39,601 bases of DNA from Acidobacteriota bacterium (GTDB lineage: Bacteria > Acidobacteriota > JAAYUB01), in NCBI GenBank assembly GCA_012517875.1, contig JAAYUB010000051.1:1-39601 (forward strand). Reading direction: 5' to 3'. The translations under genes were made by a program, and so were the position numbers. Positions 24,801-33,464 of the stretch are shown here, in pieces. Numbering within the stretch: the first letter of the stretch is position 1; each line of letters opens with the position of its first letter. The notes under the pieces are model-generated. The model was not told the origin of the DNA. It worked only from the letters and a program-made list of their open reading frames with translations, and ran no database searches.

Positions 24801-26941
24801 AAGGCGTCGCCCAGCTTCCGCTGGACCTCGTAATAGCGGACGCCGGACAGGTCGTCGGTGGACGGGTACCAAGACACCGTGATCTGGGTGTATTCGGCGT
24901 TGTAGACCGCCTGCACCCCGGTGGGCACGGTGGGCGGCACGGTGTCGTACAGGGTGGTGGCGGTGATGGCGACGGCGCCAGGATCGGCCACTTCGGTCTC
25001 ATTGCCCACGGCGTCCACGGCGGTGACGTAATACATGTAGGACGTGCCGGCGGTGAGGTTGGTATGGTTAAATACATACACCGTCCCGGACAGCGTGGCC
25101 AGCAAGGCGTACCCCGGATCCGCCGCCTTTTTACCATACACCCGGTACGAGCCGATGCTTGTGCAGGCGTCAACGGCGGCGTTCCACCGCACATTGATGG
25201 AGGTCATGGTGATTTCGTATGCCGGCGCCCGGAGGTTCCCCGGGAGCGGAGGGGCCGCACGATCGATGGTCACCGTGCTGCTCGAGCCTGTCTGCGGGAT
25301 GGTCGGGCCACCGACCACATGATGTTCGGCAGTCACATAGACCTGGAACGGGAAGCAGGTTTCCAGCCGTTCGTTGGGACGATACGTGACCTGGAATTCC
25401 CGCGTGTCGACGTTGTTGAACACAGCCTCTTCCAGGTCCAGACCGGTCGCCAGGTCAACCAGGGGGAAACCGGCGGGGGTGCCGCCCACATAGACCGTGA
25501 AGGTGACGTTCGGATCGCCCGAGGTCGGATCGGGGGAAATTGCGTACGGCATGCCGTACTGGTCCACGGTCTCGACGGTCAGCGTCATTGCGTTCGGAGA
25601 GGCGGACGGCGACAGCTCGACGTGCACGCCGCTGAACTCCGGCGGCGCGACAAAGTACTCGGCGGTGTCCGGAGTTTCCGCCTGATTCCCGGCGTAGTCC
25701 TGGACAATCAGGGTGTAATAATACGTGTTCCCGCCTTCCAGCGCGGCGTCTCGGTAGTAGTAGATGTCGCCTTCGATTTTGAACTTGTCTCCGCCTTCAC
25801 CGAATTCCGGCACATAATCCGGAAAATGACCGGACGGATAATGCACCCAGATGCAGTTCGACGGGCCCGGGATAAACCCGGCCTGCGTGGACCGATGCAA
25901 GGAGTACAGTTTCACGCCCGAGCGATAGCTCGTCGTGGCGTCGTCGAACACCCTCGGCCAGCTCAACACACAGGCGTTGGATTCGCCGTCCACGCTCACC
26001 GCCGGGATATTGAGCACCGGCGGCGCGTCGTCGACATCGTTCGGTCCGACCTGGGTGACCTTCCAGATCGGCTCGAACAAGCCGTCCGCGTGCGAATAGT
26101 ACAGATCCAGGAAGCCGTCATCGTTGAAATCCGCCAGGAACGGGCTCACCAGGCCGCTGGGCGGCATGTCGTACGGCCAGGTCTGCCGGGCGGCAAATTG
26201 ATTGTAAACGGAAGGGGAGCCGTTGTTCAGGAACAGAGTCATCGTCAGCGACATATCTCCAACGACCAAGTCGAAATCGCCGTCGCCGTCCACGTCGCTC
26301 CAATGATGTTTGACGGAGTCTCCCCCGCAGTCGGCGACGGGCAGGCCGGTGGTCAACTTGAGGAAGCCGGCTCCCTTCCCGTCCACCCAGCCGTCGTGCT
26401 CACGGTCGCGATTGATGTAGTAGCGCATGTCCCCCAGTTGCTCGTTGAAGACCAGGTCGCGGTCGCCGTCGCCATCGAAATCCACGAAGGACATCGCCCA
26501 CACGCCAAACACAGCTTCAATGCCTGCAAAGGACGTCGCCGCGCTCGTCCCCGCGTAGACAACCTGGGACCAGTCGGGACTTTCCGGTGTGCCGATGTTG
26601 CGGCGGTACCCCACGTTGCCGTTTTGTGTGCCGAAGAACAGGTCCAGGTCGCCGTCCAGATCAATATCCACAAATGCGCCGCACAGGCGCGTGGGGAGAG
26701 ACGCCGTTGGCATTGAGTACAAGAGCGTGAACACGGGCGGGATCTCGGACTCCGTGCCACTGCTCAAATAGACATCCAATATTTGAAGATCACCCAGTAT
26801 CAGGTCGAGGGTGCCGTTGTTATCGACGTCGGCAAACGAAATTTTCGTTTTCAGTGTATTGGGAGACTGTGCGTAGACATAGCCGATGGGGACGCACAAG
26901 ATAATTGCCATCAGGATTAATAATTTAATGAGTTGTCGCAT
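21836..26941 (-). CDS. Giant secreted protein: VCBS/FG-GAP repeats, FN3 domains and C-terminal modules
   Basis: This 1701-residue exported protein has a signal peptide (residues 1-24, ending YVYA). The first 300 residues contain five Ca-binding-type VCBS/FG-GAP repeats, with motifs such as D-V-D-N-N-G-T-L-D-L. Residues about 300-570 hold further beta domains. FN3 domains 1-6 span about 574-1156. Two ~100-residue modules follow (1157-1372), then a Lys/Glu/Ala linker, FN3 domain 7 (1388-1478), and two more modules to the C-terminus (1479-1701). The modules recur in three other secreted proteins of the window. The architecture suggests an extracellular adhesin or matrix protein. ATG 26941 has AGGAGG five bases upstream and gives the best signal peptide; an in-frame codon 16 codons earlier lacks one. 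Confidence 0.88.
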   Translation of the reverse strand: MRQLIKLLILMAIILCVPIGYVYAQSPNTLKTKISFADVDNNGTLDLILGDLQILDVYLSSGTESEIPPVFTLLYSMPTASLPTRLCGAFVDIDLDGDLDLFFGTQNGNVGYRRNIGTPESPDWSQVVYAGTSAATSFAGIEAVFGVWAMSFVDFDGDGDRDLVFNEQLGDMRYYINRDREHDGWVDGKGAGFLKLTTGLPVADCGGDSVKHHWSDVDGDGDFDLVVGDMSLTMTLFLNNGSPSVYNQFAARQTWPYDMPPSGLVSPFLADFNDDGFLDLYYSHADGLFEPIWKVTQVGPNDVDDAPPVLNIPAVSVDGESNACVLSWPRVFDDATTSYRSGVKLYSLHRSTQAGFIPGPSNCIWVHYPSGHFPDYVPEFGEGGDKFKIEGDIYYYRDAALEGGNTYYYTLIVQDYAGNQAETPDTAEYFVAPPEFSGVHVELSPSASPNAMTLTVETVDQYGMPYAISPDPTSGDPNVTFTVYVGGTPAGFPLVDLATGLDLEEAVFNNVDTREFQVTYRPNERLETCFPFQVYVTAEHHVVGGPTIPQTGSSSTVTIDRAAPPLPGNLRAPAYEITMTSINVRWNAAVDACTSIGSYRVYGKKAADPGYALLATLSGTVYVFNHTNLTAGTSYMYYVTAVDAVGNETEVADPGAVAITATTLYDTVPPTVPTGVQAVYNAEYTQITVSWYPSTDDLSGVRYYEVQRKLGDAFYEPFQIVYHPTVSLVDIRSYPGYKIYYRLQAVDFSGNGSGWSAEAVADRTTDTTPPTVPQILTSEAVSSSSIQITWSVSTDGGTGLKLYRVYRDYGTTPIYETTAQSYVDTGLSPSTSYVYQVSAVDNANNESAKSAPATVQTLPPAGKPNPPNDLRYTDRTASSITLAWDPPLPNGTTIQNYRVYRHSSMDSPVGSGTLVDIVTSTGTTVSDLMHSTTYYFTVTALSTLYVESDHSERISVTTKTLLPTAPTNLRNTAVGGTYIELAWDASTPPPGSTIAQYDLAKVIVNPWGESYYWIYSGPLLAFRYEGLSPNTEYKFKARARDSAGRISEMSTPALVVMTTQDDPTPPPVPANLAASPLSTISIRVTWDAVTDTGGSGLAGYELFLNGNLLTTTTTTSSVVENLQPATVYSFQIQARDKAGNVSGLSPAVQAATFGLTDDLMCAHVTSTADWKTRFTLINIGDEAKPVVFYAFNADGTLLETHEADPLAPQAALDLDADAVFAPETLAQDIWVKISSESKLRGVLTFGTRDDESLVTIPMFARGAADLIFPYVVTTDIWYTGITLINTGADQASPFINAYTEKGEYLTGKVVSIPANGKFVCLVNQIFAIEHPEDIKFLSVESDKALIGFEVFGSFIDKGLAGLPGFSPTVELFKAEAKPEAKGELPLTRPSRPTGFEGTAISESEIYLSWNPNPEPDLKHYAIYSNDGPVPNLIATTDQTHYTRSGLAPQTTYRFSLQAVNEGNEESESTTPILVTTLAQGQQDYPYRVYYNEIPERAFYDTGITFSNLGTQAVQVHLSLYDANGDLLAENDRPVAVLEQMTRYIENFFDNALPEGAAYLKVGATEKLLGFELFWTADELEAPFQFDGVIGVGSGATLHHFPLVRTGADWFSRIRLTNIAASDNGFAIEAYAADGTLLGTVTDVIPPLGKYDKGLETIFPDVFAQIVWIQVESDQQLIGDLFYFSEDLTRLSAYIGLRSSAE

Positions 26942-27146
26942 CGACGCCTCCTGCAAATTTTCACGAATAAACTGTAACAAATTTTTCACACTTGAAAGTG
27001 ATTCCCGTCACCAACTCCCGTTTTCTGTGACGCCGGGTGAGATCCTGTGTGGCGGGCAGCAATACCCCACTGCCGCCGCCGATCCCGGAAAATCCAGGAC
27101 AAGCACATGATAACATGTAATTTGCCGATTGCACAACGTTCTTCCT

Positions 27147-29684
27147 CTACTGATAATCCAGCGGGATCACAATCGTGCCCTGCCCGGCCTGAATAACTTC
27201 CTGCCACAGGTGGATGCTCTTGCCGGATGTCCACCGCAGATAGGCCGTTCCTGCCGGTATGGTTCCGCCGAACAGACTGGCCGGATCCAGCCGTTTGATG
27301 GTCCGGATGGAGACGGCGCCCGATGAAGCGGTGCCCAGGGTCGCGCCGCCGGCATCGCAGGCCGCCAGGCTCACTGAGGTGGTGTTGGAACCGGTGGCGT
27401 TGCTCACGATGAGGCGAGTGCCGTCCAGCCATGGCACGATCCCCTGCTGGCGCAGCTCGCGGTCACCCGCCAGCGGGTAGCCGCACAAGATGCCCTGCTC
27501 GAAACTGCCGTACAGGACGAATCCCATCACCGGCCGGAGCGGCACGGTTTCTATCTTCAACCACACGATGGGACCGTTGGGGGGATTGGTGAAGATCTGA
27601 TCCACCAAGGCGACGAATTTCTGGCGGCTGGTGAGTGTAACAGCATAGTACTGGAAATCGGGGTCCGAAGCGTACGCGTTGATGCCGCTGGCATTGTAGG
27701 CGGTGATCCGCACTTCGGTGTACCCCGGATTGGGGTTGACGACGGAGATTCCGGTCCACCAGCCGCTCTCGGCGGGGATGTAGGCGGTGCTGAGGGCCGT
27801 CTGCCCCTCGACCTGGAGGGGCACCCCCTCGAAGAGGCTCAGATCGTTGGTTCCGAACAGCTCGAAACCCACCACGTCTCGGCTGGCGTTGATCTCGATC
27901 CAGCCGGCCTCCGCGAGAGTCTCGGGCGGGAACGCCGTTCCCAGCATGTTGATGTACCGGCACCCGGGCAGGATATCCAGTTCCAGCGGATCGCCCACCG
28001 CCTCGCCGTCGCTGCGGTACGGCTGCAGGCTCACCTGGGCGGAATTGTTGATGTCGGGATTGGCGATGCTGATCCCGGTCCACCAGGTCGAGTCCACGGC
28101 CAGGTGATTGAAGTACATCTTGCGGGCGCCGGCGGCGGCCAGCGGCACGGCGGCCAGATTGCCGCCGAACGCCGTGTTCGAGAACAGAAAGGCGCCCGAG
28201 AGCTGGCGGTCGGACCGGATCCGCAGCCAGCGGCCGTTGTCCGGGGTGATGTCGGGGAAAATATCCTCCAGCAAACCCATCCGATAGCCACCCCCCTCCA
28301 CAGTGGCCAGGGTGGTGGCGAACTGCTGCTTCTCGTAGCCGCCCTCGGTGCTGCGGTAGAAGTGAAAGAACACCTCGGCCGGATCCGCTTCCTGGTCCAC
28401 CAGGGCCATGCGGGTGGTCCAGCCGTCGGCGTTGGCCAGGTGCGGCATGAAGAACGACAGGCTGTCCCGGTTGATTTCGAGGCCGTAATTGCGGAAGTTG
28501 GTCTGCGGCGCAGCCGGGATCAGTTCCAGATAGAGATCGCCGTCCTCGTACTGCTTGCCGGCGTGGATGACCCGGTAATTGTCGACGGTCTCCACGGTGC
28601 CCACAGGCGTGCCCTGGCTGTCGGTGAGGGTCGCGGTGACGGCCTTGTCCAGCTTCTCCGGGTGAACGGCCACGTCCACGGTCTCGCCCGCCTCGACCGG
28701 AAGCCGGAAATAGTCGGGATCGAGCAGGCGCCCGAAAAAGACCGGCTGGCCGAGGGCGACGGCGGTTTCGCGGGTGTCGTTCGGCTCGCGCGCATCATCG
28801 GTGGGCGCGGCCGGCAGGACCGCGTCCGTGAGCAGGCGCGCCCGGTCATAATCCAGGTATGGATTGGCGGAGTAGCGGGCCACGGGCTCCCACATGAAGT
28901 GCGGCCGGCTCGTCGATGTCCAGGTGCCGCCGATGATCGTCTCGCCGTCCATCTCCAGATCGTACTGATAGGTGTTCCGCCGCACGTAGGTGGATGTGGA
29001 GTCCGGGGATTCCATGTCGCGGCCCAGGTACACGACGGTGGTGACCTGCCGGGTGCTGCCCACGTCGGTCCAGGTCATCTCGTAGCGGTAGCAGGGGAAA
29101 TTCCAGACCTGGGGCCCCGGACTGGTCTCGATGATGATGGGCTTGGCCAGGTTCTTGATGAATTCCACCAGCGTCGTATGGAACAGGACCGGCGAAATGG
29201 GTTCCACCAGCGGATCCTCGGGAAACACGCGGGAGGCGTCTCCCTGGTGGGCTTCGGTCAGGAATGCCTTCTTGTCGCCCACGCGAAGATAGACGGCGTT
29301 GTATTCGCCGGGAACCGTCGGTTCCACCTCCAGCGCCGACGCGGCGGCCCATCCGTTGCAGTGGCCGTACCAGTCGGCCCAGTCGGGATCCACCGGATCC
29401 TCGGGCGTCCCATGGTATTGCAGCTCCCAGGCCCAGAGATCTTCCCGGGGAGGTTCGCCCAAGGCCAGGTTGTACTTGTCGAATGGGGCGAAGAATCCCT
29501 CCCAGTCGGCGTAGGGCGTACCGTACGGCTTGTTGGCCCGGCCGGTGGCCATGGCGGCGTCGACGAACGGCCACCAGTGGCCGTTCCACGCCTGGTAGGA
29601 AAGTTGGGCGGAATCGGAGCCCGCGAGCAGCACGCCGGGGCAGAGCCCGAACAGGATCATGACGAAGACCCGCCTAGTCCACAT
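27147..29684 (-). CDS. Secreted transglutaminase (elicitor-type) with PPC-like domain and four repeat modules
   Basis: This 845-residue protein has a signal peptide at residues 1-22. The N-terminal domain (about 35-290) resembles the transglutaminase-elicitor family: Cys109 in W-Y-G-H-C-N-G-W-A-A-A, His169 in F-H-T-T-L-V-E, and an acidic residue (Glu186) before P-Q-V-W-N-F-P. This group would crosslink Gln and Lys side chains, but activity here is untested. Residues about 300-405, beginning E-P-N-D-T, resemble a pre-peptidase C-terminal beta domain. Residues 410-845 are four tandem copies of the module shared with the neighbouring secreted proteins. ATG 29684 follows GGAGG by eight bases and overlaps the end of the upstream gene by 11 bases. 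The 205-base gap to the next gene shows a possible promoter (TTGTGC-18-TATCAT, minus strand). Confidence 0.8.
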   Translation of the reverse strand: MWTRRVFVMILFGLCPGVLLAGSDSAQLSYQAWNGHWWPFVDAAMATGRANKPYGTPYADWEGFFAPFDKYNLALGEPPREDLWAWELQYHGTPEDPVDPDWADWYGHCNGWAAASALEVEPTVPGEYNAVYLRVGDKKAFLTEAHQGDASRVFPEDPLVEPISPVLFHTTLVEFIKNLAKPIIIETSPGPQVWNFPCYRYEMTWTDVGSTRQVTTVVYLGRDMESPDSTSTYVRRNTYQYDLEMDGETIIGGTWTSTSRPHFMWEPVARYSANPYLDYDRARLLTDAVLPAAPTDDAREPNDTRETAVALGQPVFFGRLLDPDYFRLPVEAGETVDVAVHPEKLDKAVTATLTDSQGTPVGTVETVDNYRVIHAGKQYEDGDLYLELIPAAPQTNFRNYGLEINRDSLSFFMPHLANADGWTTRMALVDQEADPAEVFFHFYRSTEGGYEKQQFATTLATVEGGGYRMGLLEDIFPDITPDNGRWLRIRSDRQLSGAFLFSNTAFGGNLAAVPLAAAGARKMYFNHLAVDSTWWTGISIANPDINNSAQVSLQPYRSDGEAVGDPLELDILPGCRYINMLGTAFPPETLAEAGWIEINASRDVVGFELFGTNDLSLFEGVPLQVEGQTALSTAYIPAESGWWTGISVVNPNPGYTEVRITAYNASGINAYASDPDFQYYAVTLTSRQKFVALVDQIFTNPPNGPIVWLKIETVPLRPVMGFVLYGSFEQGILCGYPLAGDRELRQQGIVPWLDGTRLIVSNATGSNTTSVSLAACDAGGATLGTASSGAVSIRTIKRLDPASLFGGTIPAGTAYLRWTSGKSIHLWQEVIQAGQGTIVIPLDYQ

Positions 29685-30411
29685 GGGAACGGCCTCCGGG
29701 ATGCCAGGCGACAAGGCGGGAGGTCTGGCCGGGCGTGCGATACTCCAGCCACCACGGCAGCTCGCGGTCCCAGGTCATCAGCCGCTCATCGTCCGGCGCC
29801 AGGGAGTCGGTGATCCGATAGGTAAACCAGGGTGCGGCGGCCGCCGGACCGTCGGCCGCCTTCCAGGCTGCCTGGGTGGCGGCGTCGGGCGCGGCGGCGG
29901 TGATGCTCAAGGATCGCCGGACGGCCTGGCCGGACGTCAGAGGGGAATCCCGGCTCACGATGCGTCGGCTCTCCCCGCCTGTCTTGCCGGCGGCGCCGGC
30001 GCGGCCGATAAAATCCAGCGGAATGATGCCAAAGGGCATCAGGAACACGTCCGTCGGCTCCTCCGCCAGCACCGGAAACGCGTGCCAAGCGTCCCGGAAG
30101 AACTCCCGGATGCTTACCGAACCCAGCCGGCCCGTGTCGGGCTGCAGCCGAAAATCGGCCTCGACCCGAAACTGTCCGTCGTGACTGCGCACCTGGACAA
30201 GCCACCACTTGCCGTCGGCGCCGGCTTCCTGCGCCACCACCTCAAACCGCCACCGGGCGGTGATCGTGGCCGCACCGGGCAGCCGGGCATGGTATACCGT
30301 CTCCACCTCCCAGGCCGGGCCGGCCGCGGCGGCGGCGTACGGAACGGTGCCGCCGGCCAGGATCATCCCCAGCATCATGGCGACCAGCGCTACACGGATC
30401 GGCTGCTTCAC
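29674..30411 (-). CDS. Secreted protein of unknown function
   Basis: This 245-residue protein has a signal peptide (residues 1-29, ending YAAAAA) and a beta-rich body with many Trp. I do not recognise a family. It starts at a GTG (30411) preceded by GAGGA. Its end overlaps the start of the transglutaminase gene by 11 bases, so the two are probably co-translated and may act together, for example as a cofactor or inhibitor of the transglutaminase. That link is inference from the overlap alone. Confidence 0.7.
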   Translation of the reverse strand: MKQPIRVALVAMMLGMILAGGTVPYAAAAAGPAWEVETVYHARLPGAATITARWRFEVVAQEAGADGKWWLVQVRSHDGQFRVEADFRLQPDTGRLGSVSIREFFRDAWHAFPVLAEEPTDVFLMPFGIIPLDFIGRAGAAGKTGGESRRIVSRDSPLTSGQAVRRSLSITAAAPDAATQAAWKAADGPAAAAPWFTYRITDSLAPDDERLMTWDRELPWWLEYRTPGQTSRLVAWHPGGRSHVD

Positions 30412-30497
30412 AAGTCCTCGCGTATCGGCGCCGGCCTTCTCCCAAACGGGTGGACCGGCCTGCTATACAGATGCGCCGGGATCCGGAATGGCGTCAG

Positions 30498-31301
30498 TTA
30501 AATTCCCGGCGGCGGATCTTTCTTTTGTTTGTCAGCGGACGTTCCGCTTTGCGTCGCCGGCGCCGGTTTCGCCTTGTCGGCGGCGGTGCCTTCGGCGGTC
30601 TTGGTCTTGTCATCCGCTGCGGTCTTGGGTTTTCCGTCGGCGGCCTTCTGCTCCGGCGCGGCGGCGCCGTCGGTCTTGGCCGTTTCGGCCGGTTGCCCGG
30701 CCGCATGCACCGGCGCCACAGGGGTGCTGCTCACGGCCTCGGACAGCGACGGGCTCTGGCCGTACTTCTGCCGGATCCGGTTGATCGCCGCCCGCTGTTT
30801 CTCCAGTTCAGCATCAGTGATCCCGCTCTTGGGTATGGAAGCCGCCGTGGCGGCCTGTGCCGCGCTCCGGTCAAAGGGGGTGCGGCTGGCATAGACGCAA
30901 CGCCACACGTCCTCCTCCAGAAGCCACTGCTGGCGGCTCCGGAGGTTGCTCAACTTTCGCCCCATCGCGTGAATGTCACACCGGATCTCCACCAGGGCCC
31001 GGGTGGAATCCTGCGCATTGATCTGAATCGCGTCGACGGTGTAGCCGAGTATCCGGGTATTGTTCCGGCGGATATAATCGACCATGGTCATGTTCTCCCG
31101 GCTGGCCCGGGTGAGCATGTCATAGCATACATCCAGTTTCCGTTCCTTCTTGGCGGTCCAGAACGATTCCACTCGGGTCTTCAACCGGGCATCCGCCGAT
31201 TCCGGCACCGCCGGCGGCGGGGGCGCGGCGTCCTGGGCCGCTGCGCCGATCATCCACACCGCAAAACACATCCAGAGCACACCGCTGGCCACTCGCCTCA
31301 T
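30498..31301 (-). CDS. Exported protein with NTF2-like domain and disordered Ala/Lys/Thr tail
   Basis: This 267-residue protein has a signal peptide (residues 1-23). A compact alpha/beta domain (about 35-145) resembles the NTF2/SnoaL fold, ending W-L-L-E-E-D-V-W-R-C. From about residue 180 the chain becomes a low-complexity Ala/Lys/Thr/Pro tail without predicted structure. ATG 31301 has GAGG five bases upstream; a Met nine codons earlier lies inside the upstream terminator hairpin and is rejected. It follows the double terminator of the cysteine-rich gene, so it needs its own promoter or read-through. Function unknown. Confidence 0.72.
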   Translation of the reverse strand: MRRVASGVLWMCFAVWMIGAAAQDAAPPPPAVPESADARLKTRVESFWTAKKERKLDVCYDMLTRASRENMTMVDYIRRNNTRILGYTVDAIQINAQDSTRALVEIRCDIHAMGRKLSNLRSRQQWLLEEDVWRCVYASRTPFDRSAAQAATAASIPKSGITDAELEKQRAAINRIRQKYGQSPSLSEAVSSTPVAPVHAAGQPAETAKTDGAAAPEQKAADGKPKTAADDKTKTAEGTAADKAKPAPATQSGTSADKQKKDPPPGI

Positions 31302-31312
31302 GTTCGCCTCAT

Positions 31313-31347
31313 AAAAAACGGGTAGCATTTCATTGGAATGCTACCCG
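31313..31347 (-). terminator. Second terminator after the cysteine-rich protein gene
   Basis: A perfect 11-bp stem (31319-31329 with 31337-31347, loop of seven) is followed on the minus strand by six Ts (31313-31318). Confidence 0.85.
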
Positions 31348-31356
31348 GTAGAATCG

Positions 31357-31385
31357 AAAAAAGAGGAGGCTCGCGCCTCCTCTTT
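31357..31385 (-). terminator. First terminator after the cysteine-rich protein gene
   Basis: A perfect 11-bp stem (31360-31370 with 31375-31385, loop TCGC) runs into six Ts (31357-31362) on the minus strand, ten bases past the stop codon at 31396. Confidence 0.85.
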
Positions 31386-31395
31386 CCCAGCAGTC

Positions 31396-33309
31396 TTACT
31401 TGGTGCCTTTCTTGGCCCAGCCCGGCGCGCGGCCAGGCGCATCGTTCCAGATCTGGGCGCCGTCCACGTGACGGGCGGTGTAGCCGTAGGCCTGCTCGTA
31501 GTCGCCCATCAGAACGAACGCGTCGATCCCGGCGATGGCGCCGTTATCCACAAAGTTGCCCGCATAGTTGGGCGGGTAGTCCACGTCGACCACCGTGTAG
31601 ACAACAAGGCCGCTCATCGCTTCGTCGCCCCAGAGCGTGTCGGAATAGCCGGGGCTCAGCACGGCCGCCTGGAAATCCGGATCGGAGAGGTTGCGGAGCC
31701 ACATTTCGTGCGCACCAAGCGGCGGAAGAGCGATCGAGTACTCGTCGCCATCCTCTTCCCACATCCAGAAGACGCCGTGTTCAGTAGCCTGGGCGGCGTA
31801 GTTGGTCAGCGCCACACCGCACCACCAGTTGACATTAGGATTGTTGACCGGAGCCAGGAAGGGGAACCACAGATACAGGTCGTACTCGACCGGCTCGGGA
31901 TCCGGCTCGAGGCAACCGTAGATGTAGGCAATCGTGAACGGCGGAGTCGTGGCCGGCTTGTAGCCGCAGTTGTATCCGGCCGGCTCATAGTCCACAGTCA
32001 CTCTCAATTCGAACACATCATCGGTGTACCAGCTCAGGAGGCAGCAGGTGTTGATGCGGATCGAATCGACGTCCACCAGGACGCAGTATGCGCCGTAATC
32101 CGGATCAAAGGTGGTCCAGGTGGCCTCGTCGGGCAGAACGAACTCGAGCACCTTGTTGGTGACACGCGTTCCGAGGAAGGGGCCATAAATGCCACCCGGC
32201 GCATCGGGATCAAACAGGTAGAAGCTGGGCGTGATACCAGCCAGAAATTCCGGGTTCAAGCCGGTGCAGGTATAGCCGTCCTCATTGTAAGGGGCACCCA
32301 GCGTGACGGTGATGGTGCCGCCAGGTGAGAAGGCGTAGTAGCCGGTGGGGCAGTCTTCCGCGATGCTGAACATGTGACCCTGGCCGAACTCGATGTCATA
32401 GAGTTCGTTGATCCACACCGTGGCGCCGGAGCAAGGGGTGATGACTGTGCCCTGGTCCGGAGGAGGCGGGGTGGGGCACACATGGACTTCGGGAGCTTCC
32501 ATGCAGCCGACGGTCCAGTCTTCAAACACGCACGGATCGCCCTTGCAGGGCCAGTACAGTTCGAGGTCGCAGACCTGGCCGGGAGCGCCCTTCTGAGCCA
32601 GCGAAGGATCGGAGGGCTGGAAGTTCACGCTGTAGCGGGGACCCAGCACACCGTTCGGATCGGAATAATAGACCGACAGACCCACGCGCCAGAAATCGTC
32701 GTAGGCGAATTCGGTGGAGGACGTGGAAAAGTTCAGGCAGAGGATCGTGTCTTCCTGCTTGTCGTCGGCATCGCCGTCGTCGTCGCAATCATAGCCGCTG
32801 CCAACAAAGTTGTTGAAGCCGGCAGCGGTGGTGGGGGTGACGCACGCCGGGGTGCCGATGGTGCACCGCAGACGGTCGGTGATGGTCAGGCCCAGGTCGG
32901 ACATGTCCCGGAGGAACAGCAGGTCCACGTAATCCGGCTCGGCCCGGACCACACGAATGGACGTGTAATCAACGGGCAGGACCGGGGTGCCGGCATCGAT
33001 TTCCCACGCAATGGGGATCCAGGTGCCGGTGGGGCTGAGGGTGCCCACGGGGTGCGATCCCAGCTTGACGAGCTTGATGTTCTTGGACATCTGGATGCGG
33101 ACCAGGAAGTACCCTTCGGTATCCGGCCAAACATCCATGTCGTCAATGAATTCAGGAGCGGAGAAGATCAGACGGAAGGATCCAGCTCTCTCCATCGTGC
33201 CGTCGGGATTGACCAGCGGGGTCGTGGTCTGGACTTCGATAGTCGCCATGGACCAGACGGCCAGCAGAGAGATGATGGAGAGGGTCGCGAACAGCTTCAA
33301 ATGTTTCAT
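31396..33309 (-). CDS. Cysteine-rich secreted protein, probably highly expressed
   Basis: This 637-residue protein has a signal peptide (residues 1-22, ending SMA). The body shows about twenty Cys, including P-C-K-G-D-P-C and T-C-C-L, and an Asp-rich stretch (DCDDDGDADD), so disulfides and metal binding are likely. I recognise no family in residues 25-480. The last 160 residues contain one copy of the module shared with the other large secreted proteins, starting near W-F-P-F-L-A-P. A consensus promoter, a 150-nt leader, and two tandem terminators argue for strong, insulated expression; a surface-layer or sheath component is a reasonable guess. ATG 33309 follows GGAGG by eight bases. Confidence 0.82.
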   Translation of the reverse strand: MKHLKLFATLSIISLLAVWSMATIEVQTTTPLVNPDGTMERAGSFRLIFSAPEFIDDMDVWPDTEGYFLVRIQMSKNIKLVKLGSHPVGTLSPTGTWIPIAWEIDAGTPVLPVDYTSIRVVRAEPDYVDLLFLRDMSDLGLTITDRLRCTIGTPACVTPTTAAGFNNFVGSGYDCDDDGDADDKQEDTILCLNFSTSSTEFAYDDFWRVGLSVYYSDPNGVLGPRYSVNFQPSDPSLAQKGAPGQVCDLELYWPCKGDPCVFEDWTVGCMEAPEVHVCPTPPPPDQGTVITPCSGATVWINELYDIEFGQGHMFSIAEDCPTGYYAFSPGGTITVTLGAPYNEDGYTCTGLNPEFLAGITPSFYLFDPDAPGGIYGPFLGTRVTNKVLEFVLPDEATWTTFDPDYGAYCVLVDVDSIRINTCCLLSWYTDDVFELRVTVDYEPAGYNCGYKPATTPPFTIAYIYGCLEPDPEPVEYDLYLWFPFLAPVNNPNVNWWCGVALTNYAAQATEHGVFWMWEEDGDEYSIALPPLGAHEMWLRNLSDPDFQAAVLSPGYSDTLWGDEAMSGLVVYTVVDVDYPPNYAGNFVDNGAIAGIDAFVLMGDYEQAYGYTARHVDGAQIWNDAPGRAPGWAKKGTK

Positions 33310-33464
33310 TGAGCAAACCTCCATCGGTTGAGATTAATAAAGTTTTGAAAAAAAACGGTTTGTCGATTTTCGACGCACGTCACGTCACAGTATAGAGTGA
33401 TCGGGGAGCAAAAAGTTGCTAAGATTTTTGTCTCCGCTCATAGCTAAGGATTGCGGACAGCGTA

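Noticed and set aside
33310-33458. The leader of the Cys-rich gene as a known riboswitch, such as a c-di-GMP type.
   Set aside because: None of the conserved core sequences of riboswitch classes I know is present.
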